A stretch of DNA of 5,374 nt from Rhodospirillaceae bacterium (GTDB lineage Bacteria > Pseudomonadota > Alphaproteobacteria > MPNO01 > UBA2964): the NCBI GenBank assembly GCA_018660305.1, contig JABJKO010000152.1, forward strand, positions 1 to 5,374, given 5' to 3'. Below the pieces are notes generated by a model. The model had not been told where the DNA came from, did not search any database, and was given only the letters and a program-made list of their open reading frames with translations. The position numbers and the translations under genes were made by a program. Shown piece by piece: positions 1 through 4,220 of this stretch. How positions within the stretch are numbered: the stretch's first letter is position 1; the number at the start of each line of letters is the position of its first letter.

Positions 1-99
1 CAACGCGATATGGAATTGAGCCAAGGATCGGTTTACTGGCAACTCAGAATGGCGCAGGGCTCTAAACCAACGACAACTGGATCGGCCGCTAAACCGTGA
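1..99 (+). CDS. 3' end of an upstream operon gene, possibly a DUF2066 family protein
   Basis: The first frame stays open from the left edge to a TGA at 97-99 and encodes the last 32 residues of a protein whose start lies outside the window. The two other plus frames close early, at 16-18 or so and at 63-65. The stop overlaps the GTG start of the next gene by four bases, the same arrangement as at the next two junctions, which is the main reason to call it coding. The tail contains RDMEL and VYWQLRM followed by a polar Ser/Thr/Ala end. In many Proteobacteria a DUF2066 protein precedes perM and hda, and DUF2066 proteins end in a similar Trp-x-Leu strand. That identity is inferred from context and weak similarity only. 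Nothing can be said about catalysis or location from so short a tail. Confidence 0.55.
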   Translation, partial: QRDMELSQGSVYWQLRMAQGSKPTTTGSAAKP

Positions 100-647
100 G
101 TCTCCCCAATATCATCTCCCTGTGCCGGCTTTTATCGGTACCGGTCGCGATCTACCTGATTCTCCATGGTTACATGGCGGGGGCATTCTGGTTGTTTGTC
201 GCCGCCGGCGTCTCCGATGCGGTGGATGGTTATCTCGCAAAAAGACTGGATCAGACATCCGTGCTGGGCAGCTATCTCGATCCCATCGCCGATAAAGTGC
301 TGCTTGTCGGGGTCTACATAACGCTCGGGCAGGCCGGTCATTTGCCCAGCTGGCTGGTGATCATGGTGGTGTTTCGCGATCTTATCATCGTGGGTGGTGT
401 GGTCCTGCTCCATATTTCCAATGACGGCGTTCGTATGCGGCCTCTCCTGATCAGCAAAATTAACACGGCGACCCAGATTACCCTGATCGCCCTGGTTCTT
501 GCCGAACTGGGTATCGGCTGGACCATCAGCGCCGGGTTTAACACCGGATTGATTTATCTGGTGGCTGTGACGACCATAGCGTCCGGCGCCACCTATATGA
601 TTAGCTGGGGCCGCAACATCGAACCCATTGAGAAGGATTTGTCGTGA
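96..647 (+). CDS. CDP-alcohol phosphatidyltransferase family membrane protein
   Basis: This is an integral inner-membrane enzyme of the CDP-alcohol phosphatidyltransferase family. These enzymes transfer a phosphatidyl group from CDP-diacylglycerol to an alcohol, giving phosphatidylglycerol phosphate, cardiolipin or related lipids. The signature is visible: D41, D44-G45, A48, then G58, D62 and D66 with the correct D-x2-D-G-x2-A-x9-G-x3-D-x3-D spacing; the aspartates bind the metal and CDP headgroup. The usual arginine after the alanine is lysine (K49). At 183 residues it has normal length for the family, and about six hydrophobic segments are recognisable, for example near 12-23, 26-40, 66-80 and 84-105. 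The start is GTG, chosen because the N-terminus (LPNIISLCRLL) is typical of the family and because it overlaps the preceding stop. The ribosome site is weak, so coupling to the upstream gene is likely. Whether it is a PgsA or a cardiolipin synthase cannot be decided from sequence, so no symbol is given. Confidence 0.93.
   Translation: MSLPNIISLCRLLSVPVAIYLILHGYMAGAFWLFVAAGVSDAVDGYLAKRLDQTSVLGSYLDPIADKVLLVGVYITLGQAGHLPSWLVIMVVFRDLIIVGGVVLLHISNDGVRMRPLLISKINTATQITLIALVLAELGIGWTISAGFNTGLIYLVAVTTIASGATYMISWGRNIEPIEKDLS
631..637 (+). promoter_or_regulatory. Ribosome binding site for the PerM-like gene
   Basis: AGAAGGA lies six bases before the GTG at 644 and inside the end of the preceding gene. 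It supports GTG 644 as the start of the AI-2E family gene although the codon is non-ATG and overlaps the upstream stop. Confidence 0.75.
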
Positions 648-1759
648 ACGGCAGTTCCCGAGCCCGATTCTGGTTTATCGGTTTCGTTCTGTTTTTGGGC
701 GGGCTTTATCTGCTCTCCGATATCCTGCTGCCCTTTGTTGCCGGCATTATTCTTGCCTATCTGCTGGACCCGCTGGCCGACTGGCTGGAGCGCCATGGTT
801 TCCCGCGTTGGGTCGCGGCCGGCCTGATTACCCTATTGGCGGCTGCCGGCGTCACTGTCGCCTTTTTGCTTGTGGTTCCCCTGTTGCAGACACAGCTCGT
901 CGATCTGGCCCATAGATTGCCTGGCTATATCGACAATTTGCGCGATCAGGCGGTTGGGTTGCTTGCCCTTGTCCAGGCAGAGCTGTCTCCCGAGCAGATG
1001 GCGGCGCTCAAGGGCAAGATCAGCGGCATTGCCGGCCCCAATGCTCTGGCATGGCTTGGCGGCCTTCTGGGCAAGCTGTGGGGCGGGGGGGTGGCGCTGG
1101 TCAATCTGCTGTCGCTTCTCGTTATTACACCGATTGTTCAGTTCTACCTGTTGCGCGACTGGGATCAGATTACGACGACGGTGGACGATTGGCTGCCCCG
1201 GCCCCAGGCGCCAATTATCCGCGCGCAGGTTAAAGAGATCGATGCTGTACTATCTGCCTTTCTGCGTGGCCAGTTTTCCGTCTGTCTCCTGCTTGGCGTG
1301 TTCTACGCCATTGGGTTGACCCTTATCGGACTCGATTTTGGGCTGATAATCGGGTTCGCGACCGGACTTATTTCCTTCGTTCCCTATTTCGGCATGCTGA
1401 TCGGGTTCGCCGTCGGGCTTGGCGTTGCGCTGGCGCAGTTCAGCAGTTGGGAGCCCATGGCGATGGTCGCGGGCGTCTTTGTGGTCGGCCAGTTCCTGGA
1501 GGGTAATTTCATTACGCCCAAGCTTGTCGGCGATAAGGTCGGCCTGCATCCGGTCTGGATCATCTTTGCCTTGCTGGCGGGGGGCACTTTGTTCGGGTTC
1601 ACTGGCATTCTCCTGGCGGTACCGGCGGCGGCGGTGATCGGCGTTCTGGGACGTTTTGCCATTCAGCGATACCGCAGCAGCGATGCCTTCCTCGGTAATG
1701 ACGACGCGCCCGAGCCCGGGGGCCCTGATAGCGGTCCGGATTCGGGCTCCTCGCCATGA
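644..1759 (+). CDS. PerM/AI-2E family transporter-like membrane protein
   Basis: A 371-residue polytopic inner-membrane protein of the AI-2E exporter superfamily (PerM, YdiK and TqsA relatives). Family marks are clear: an N-terminal hydrophobic pair (about 9-41) ending in AYLLDPLADWL, a third segment near 57-79, a long polar amphipathic region (about 82-150), then VITPIVQFYLLRDWD, a hydrophobic block with SFVPYFG, and EGNFITPKLVGDKVGLHP followed by a Gly/Pro-rich hydrophobic pair. These correspond to the conserved C-terminal half of the family. The substrate is unknown: only some members have been tied to autoinducer-2 or ion export, and position next to hda argues for the PerM branch rather than quorum sensing. 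The GTG start has a good ribosome site and forms a GTGA overlap with the lipid enzyme. The last 16 or so residues are a Gly/Pro/Ser/Asp tail, probably disordered. The stop overlaps the hdaA start (ATGA). Confidence 0.93.
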   Translation: MNGSSRARFWFIGFVLFLGGLYLLSDILLPFVAGIILAYLLDPLADWLERHGFPRWVAAGLITLLAAAGVTVAFLLVVPLLQTQLVDLAHRLPGYIDNLRDQAVGLLALVQAELSPEQMAALKGKISGIAGPNALAWLGGLLGKLWGGGVALVNLLSLLVITPIVQFYLLRDWDQITTTVDDWLPRPQAPIIRAQVKEIDAVLSAFLRGQFSVCLLLGVFYAIGLTLIGLDFGLIIGFATGLISFVPYFGMLIGFAVGLGVALAQFSSWEPMAMVAGVFVVGQFLEGNFITPKLVGDKVGLHPVWIIFALLAGGTLFGFTGILLAVPAAAVIGVLGRFAIQRYRSSDAFLGNDDAPEPGGPDSGPDSGSSP

Positions 1760-2439
1760 GCAGCGGCCGTCGCCAGCTCGTGCTGGATCTGCCCCACCGG
1801 CCGGCTCTCGGGCGGGACGATTTTCTGGTCGCGCCCTGCAACGCGGCGGCGGTCGAATGGATAGATAATTGGCCGGACTGGCCCGGACCGGTTCTCGCAC
1901 TCTGTGGTCCGGGCGGGTCGGGAAAATCCCATCTGGCCGCCGTATGGCAAAGCCGTTCAGAGGCGCATGGCATAGACCCTCACGCGATTCCAAAAGTGAT
2001 CGAGAGCGGTGAGTTGCCGGCAGGACATTTGGTCATGGAAGACATGAAATGTCCGGTTGACGAAGAAGCGTTGCTTCATCTTTACAATATGGTTTCCGAG
2101 CGTGGCAGAACCCTGCTTCTGACATCGGCGATCCCACCGGCCCGCTGGCCGGTAAAGCTTCCCGACCTGGCGTCGCGCCTGCGGACCATACCGGTCGCGG
2201 AAATAGGCGCACCGGACGATGCCCTGCTTGAGGCACTGCTTGTGAAGATGTTTGCCGATCGCCAGCTTCGGGTTGGCCCCGATGTGATCGCCTTTCTCCT
2301 GCCCCGCATGGAACGTAGCTTTGCCCATGTGCGGGCGCTGGTGGAACGGCTGGATGGGGCGGCCCTGTCACAGCAACGCACTATCACCATCCCGTTGGCG
2401 CGGAATGTTTTGAGCGAAGAGGGAACGGATTTACCCTAA
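1756..2439 (+). CDS. hdaA: HdaA, DnaA-related AAA+ regulator of replication initiation
   Basis: Hda/HdaA is a DnaA-like AAA+ protein without a DNA-binding domain. With the sliding clamp it stimulates ATP hydrolysis by DnaA after initiation and so prevents re-initiation. The 227-residue product has a clamp-binding motif at its N-terminus (QLVLDL, residues 7-12), a Walker A loop (GPGGSGKSH, 51-59), a Walker B-like strand (LVMED, 92-96), a sensor 1 strand (LLLTSA, 120-125), the box VII sequence LPDLASRL with R141 in the place of the Hda arginine finger, and a sensor 2 arginine (R193 in FAHVRAL). It ends in RTITIPLARNVL, matching the C-terminal strand-helix of Hda proteins. There is no domain IV helix-turn-helix, which separates it from DnaA. 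The ATG overlaps the preceding stop and has little Shine-Dalgarno signal, so it is probably coupled to the PerM-like gene. The length is normal for the family. Confidence 0.94.
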   Translation: MSSGRRQLVLDLPHRPALGRDDFLVAPCNAAAVEWIDNWPDWPGPVLALCGPGGSGKSHLAAVWQSRSEAHGIDPHAIPKVIESGELPAGHLVMEDMKCPVDEEALLHLYNMVSERGRTLLLTSAIPPARWPVKLPDLASRLRTIPVAEIGAPDDALLEALLVKMFADRQLRVGPDVIAFLLPRMERSFAHVRALVERLDGAALSQQRTITIPLARNVLSEEGTDLP

Positions 2440-2469
2440 TTTCCCGTGGCGGCGCCCGCCCTTGGGTAA
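2431..2469 (+). terminator. GC-rich stem-loop after hdaA (terminator-like, no U tract)
   Basis: Directly after the hdaA stop, GGCGG (2448-2452) and CCGCC (2456-2460) form a stem around CGC. TTACCC (2431-2436) can pair with GGGTAA (2464-2469) to give an outer stem that encloses the stop codon. No run of T follows, so it is not a classical intrinsic terminator. It could protect the 3' end or act with Rho. Confidence 0.35.
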
Positions 2470-2525
2470 TCTGACAAGTCATTGTAAATACATAACTAAT
2501 TCAGAAACTGGGGTTGGAAAGCCGG

Positions 2526-2547
2526 GTCGAAATACCGGATTTCGGAC
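2526..2547. repeat. Inverted repeat in the leader region
   Basis: GTC-GAAAT (2526-2533) can pair with ATTTC-G-GAC (2539-2547), an eight-pair stem with one bulged G and a five-base loop ACCGG. It may be an RNA hairpin or a protein-binding site. Confidence 0.45.
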
Positions 2548-2558
2548 AAATTTGCAGG

Positions 2559-2576
2559 AATTTTTGGCGAAAAATT
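2559..2576. repeat. Perfect 7-base inverted repeat overlapping the large palindrome
   Basis: AATTTTT (2559-2565) and AAAAATT (2570-2576) are exact reverse complements separated by GGCG. The right arm shares bases 2571-2576 with the left arm of the next palindrome, so the two hairpins could not form together in RNA. Confidence 0.5.
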
Positions 2577-2599
2577 TTAACCAATTTGGTTAGAATTTT
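2571..2599. repeat. 29-base near-perfect palindrome, candidate operator
   Basis: Two 14-base arms, AAAATTTTAACCAA and TTGGTTAGAATTTT, are reverse complements except for one T/G position, around a single central T at 2585. The central 15 bases (2578-2592) are an exact palindrome. The one-base centre favours a dimeric protein site over an RNA hairpin. The core TTAACCAA on the plus strand and CTAACCAA on the minus strand resemble the CtrA half-site TTAACCAT known in alphaproteobacteria. It lies 79 bases before the start of the unknown gene. Confidence 0.55.
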
Positions 2600-2665
2600 A
2601 GCAAATGTTTTCGCAAATACTCGGTTCCAGTAAGCGTAGTGTAGTCCGGGGGGGAAGCGCCTTTT

Positions 2666-2670
2666 AAGGA
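2666..2670 (+). promoter_or_regulatory. Ribosome binding site for the 309-residue unknown protein
   Basis: AAGGA stands seven bases before ATG 2678. It fixes this ATG as the start and supports the reading frame as a real gene. Confidence 0.75.
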
Positions 2671-2677
2671 ACACCCT

Positions 2678-3607
2678 ATGATCAGTAATCTAGTTTCCTC
2701 GATCTTGAATCCCACCGCGACGGCGGCCAACGCCGATAGGGCGACCCAGCTACAGACAGAACAAGACACAGACCGGCCCGTCGTTTCCACGGCACTGGCT
2801 GCGAAGGCTGTAGCCTCCGGCCTTACCCGTCAGGCCGTCGATCAGAGTAATAAATCCGACCAGATCGATTATTTCCACGCGGCGAAAAAAATGATCCACG
2901 ACGCGCTGAAAGATTTTGGCCACGGTGTTCGTGACTCGTTCGACGTTCTCGGCTTCGGCGGCGGCATGGCCGGCGAGTTGACGAAAGCGGTGATGAAGCA
3001 GACCAAGGATGCCATGCTCTGGGGTGTCGGGTTTTCGGTCAAGCTGATGACGGCGACCGTTACCCAGACGTCGGCGTCCGGCGCCGTAGGGGGTGCGTTG
3101 CCGACCTTCAGCATCATGGCCCGGTCGGTCGAAATTACGGTCAATCATTCTAACGGCGTTATCGGTGTGGAGACCGACAAGGTTTCCATTGAAAGCCAGT
3201 ATTCCGGCGGCCCTGGCGCTCCCGAACCACGGCTTCTCGATATCAGTGATTCCGACGATGTGCCGTCCGGTAATCTGGCGACGGCGCTGCAGACCCTGCA
3301 AGACCCGAAAGCGCTGTTCGAAGATCTGGAAGAAGAACTCAGCTTAAAGGGGGACCCTGAACGGACAGACCGGCACACAGACGAGGTGGTATCAGAAGAG
3401 ACTTTACCCAGGGTCGATACCCCTCGCGTGCTGAGCCGGCCTGAATTCAAGTCGCGTATCCTGCTTTCTGAAATGAGCCACTATCGCAATGAAAAAGGCG
3501 ATCTGCTCACCTACATTCGTCTCGATGCGCTCTTGCCGCTGACCGACAAGCCGGAACGGCCGTCCCAGACGCTTCCGCCGCCGCCGGCGAGCCTGTTGTC
3601 GGCTTAA
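2678..3607 (+). CDS. Uncharacterised 309-residue protein
   Basis: I do not recognise this protein. The ATG has a good ribosome site and is preceded by the AT-rich leader, and GC-rich third codon positions match the neighbours, so it is a real gene. There is no Sec signal peptide or lipobox and no clear membrane helix. Residues 1-60 are Ala/Thr/Gln-rich and probably flexible. Residues 62-130 look helical (YFHAAKKMIHDALKDFGHGV, then a glycine cluster GFGGG at 92-96). Residues 143-175 alternate hydrophobic and polar residues as in beta strands (SIMARSVEITVNH, VIGVETDKVSIES). Residues 186-245 are strongly acidic (SDSDD at 190-194, EDLEEE at 215-220), and a short basic-hydrophobic segment (about 254-288, PEFKSRILL and LLTYIRLDALLPL) precedes a proline tail (PPPP, 300-303). 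The mixed helix, strand and acidic-linker order suggests a cytoplasmic or unconventionally secreted modular protein. It is 35 bases upstream of the PAS gene and probably cotranscribed with it. No function can be assigned. Confidence 0.82.
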   Translation: MISNLVSSILNPTATAANADRATQLQTEQDTDRPVVSTALAAKAVASGLTRQAVDQSNKSDQIDYFHAAKKMIHDALKDFGHGVRDSFDVLGFGGGMAGELTKAVMKQTKDAMLWGVGFSVKLMTATVTQTSASGAVGGALPTFSIMARSVEITVNHSNGVIGVETDKVSIESQYSGGPGAPEPRLLDISDSDDVPSGNLATALQTLQDPKALFEDLEEELSLKGDPERTDRHTDEVVSEETLPRVDTPRVLSRPEFKSRILLSEMSHYRNEKGDLLTYIRLDALLPLTDKPERPSQTLPPPPASLLSA

Positions 3608-3620
3608 CGCCGGCTCGCCG
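3585..3620 (+). other. Stem-loop spanning the stop codon of the unknown gene
   Basis: CGGCGAGCC (3585-3593) and GGCTCGCCG (3612-3620) are exact reverse complements, giving a nine-pair GC-rich stem with an 18-base loop that contains the TAA stop (3605-3607). No T tract follows. It could be a weak terminator, an mRNA stability element, or a way to lower expression of the PAS gene that starts 22 bases later. Confidence 0.4.
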
Positions 3621-3642
3621 CCGCTGACAGTGAACAGATCCC

Positions 3643-4200
3643 ATGGACACAGCAGAGCGGCGTATGACTTACCGGGTGACCAGCGAATGGGTTGCTCTTA
3701 AGCGTCATCATTCGTTTCCATCCATCGATTTTCTACACCCCAAGACGTTTTCGGTTGATTGGGAGAACTGTGTTCTGGTTCGCTCCCTCGTGGCCGGTGA
3801 GAATTCGCCGGATGAGGCGCTGGAGTTCGAGTTTATCGGCAGTAATTTTCGGAAGGATACGCCGGATCTTGCCACAGGCGAGCGACTGAGCGCCGTGCCG
3901 CCCCAGTCTCTGTTGTCTCTTTCGGCACCTGCATTGTCAGAGCTTTACGACCGGCAGACAGCAATCATCTATAGCGGAATTCGACCGTGGCGTGGCGCCA
4001 ATGCGGTCTATTTCAGGTCTATCGCCGTGCCCTTCAGCAATAGCACGGGTGAGTTGACATATGCATTGGTCGCGCTCAGCTACAAGGTGACGAAAGATGC
4101 ACTGCGACCGGATCAGGTGGGGACTGAATTCTTCGAATTTTGTGAGGGGGCTTGGTTACCAATGGAAGGTTTGCCGGAGGCCAAGCGGGCGATAGCTTAG
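3643..4200 (+). CDS. Small single-domain PAS protein (PAS_5-like)
   Basis: A 185-residue soluble protein with the layout of the alphaproteobacterial PAS_5 family (PF07310 type): an opening helix with a tryptophan (W16), a P-x-x-D-F-L-H-P segment near 26-33 that resembles the family's site-selecting loop, the strand ENCVLVRSLV (41-50), then LEFEFIGSNFRKDTPDLATGERL (about 60-82), a helix (90-105), the strand TAIIYSGIRPWRG (106-118) and the closing strands YFRSIAVPFSN and LTYALVALSYK (123-148). There is no kinase, GGDEF, EAL or receiver domain, so any signal must pass by protein contact. PAS_5 proteins are common in alphaproteobacteria and mostly uncharacterised; ligand and partner are unknown here. 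The start at 3643 has a poor ribosome site; Met8 at 3664, preceded by AGAGCGG, is an equally good start and loses no domain sequence. It follows the unknown gene by 35 bases and converges on rnd. Confidence 0.8.
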   Translation: MDTAERRMTYRVTSEWVALKRHHSFPSIDFLHPKTFSVDWENCVLVRSLVAGENSPDEALEFEFIGSNFRKDTPDLATGERLSAVPPQSLLSLSAPALSELYDRQTAIIYSGIRPWRGANAVYFRSIAVPFSNSTGELTYALVALSYKVTKDALRPDQVGTEFFEFCEGAWLPMEGLPEAKRAIA

Positions 4201-4220
4201 AGCTCTGGATTCTGGAGAAA
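4201..4220. other. Convergent 20-base gap between the PAS gene and rnd
   Basis: Only 20 bases separate the two stop codons. There is a short palindrome AGAGCTCT (4199-4206) and a tandem TCTGGA/TCTGGAG, but no GC stem with a T run on either strand. I see no intrinsic terminator here, so the two transcripts probably overlap at their 3' ends. Confidence 0.5.

Larger units (their letters stand above)
2440..2677. promoter_or_regulatory. AT-rich intergenic region and putative leader of the unknown gene
   Basis: This 238-base gap is the only sizeable non-coding stretch in the window and is clearly more AT-rich from about 2470 to 2635 than the genes around it. I find no convincing small ORF or RNA gene. 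It holds the GC-rich hairpin behind hdaA, three closely spaced inverted repeats (2526-2547, 2559-2576, 2571-2599), a direct repeat GCAAAT at 2601-2606 and 2613-2618 with an inverted copy at 2550-2555, and a ribosome site just before 2678. A TAGAAT at 2591-2596 resembles a -10 element but has no matching -35 at normal spacing; CTGACA (2471-2476) with ACTAAT (2495-2500) is another weak candidate. It most likely holds the promoter for the two downstream genes. Confidence 0.6.

Noticed and set aside
870..1319. A 149-codon plus-strand frame inside the PerM-like gene
   Set aside because: Cys/Arg/Ser-rich translation in an alternate frame of a confidently identified gene.
644..1759. Autoinducer-2 export as the role of the AI-2E family protein
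   Set aside because: The family name comes from one member; conserved placement beside hda points to the PerM branch, whose substrate is not established.
1250..1993. A 247-codon minus-strand reading frame opposite the PerM-like gene and hdaA
   Set aside because: It crosses two well-supported genes, has an Arg/Pro/Asp-rich composition typical of an antisense shadow in GC-rich DNA, and matches no family.
1848..2050. Possible divergence of the HdaA Walker B strand (LVMED instead of the DnaA-type I-D-D)
   Set aside because: Acidic-pair variants at this place are common in Hda/HdaA proteins, so I do not treat it as unusual.
2591..2596. TAGAAT as a -10 element
   Set aside because: Five of six bases fit the consensus, but no -35-like hexamer lies 16-18 bases upstream and the AT-rich context makes chance matches likely; noted in the region entry only.
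2440..2677. DnaA boxes, sigma-54 or sigma-28 promoters, small RNA gene
   Set aside because: No TTATCCACA-like box, no GG-N10-GC pair at sigma-54 spacing with flanking consensus, and no strong hairpin followed by a T tract were found.
2750..3301. A 183-codon minus-strand reading frame opposite the unknown gene
   Set aside because: The plus-strand frame is longer, has a clear ribosome site and fits an upstream regulatory region; the antisense product is Arg/His/Gly-rich and lacks a recognisable start context.
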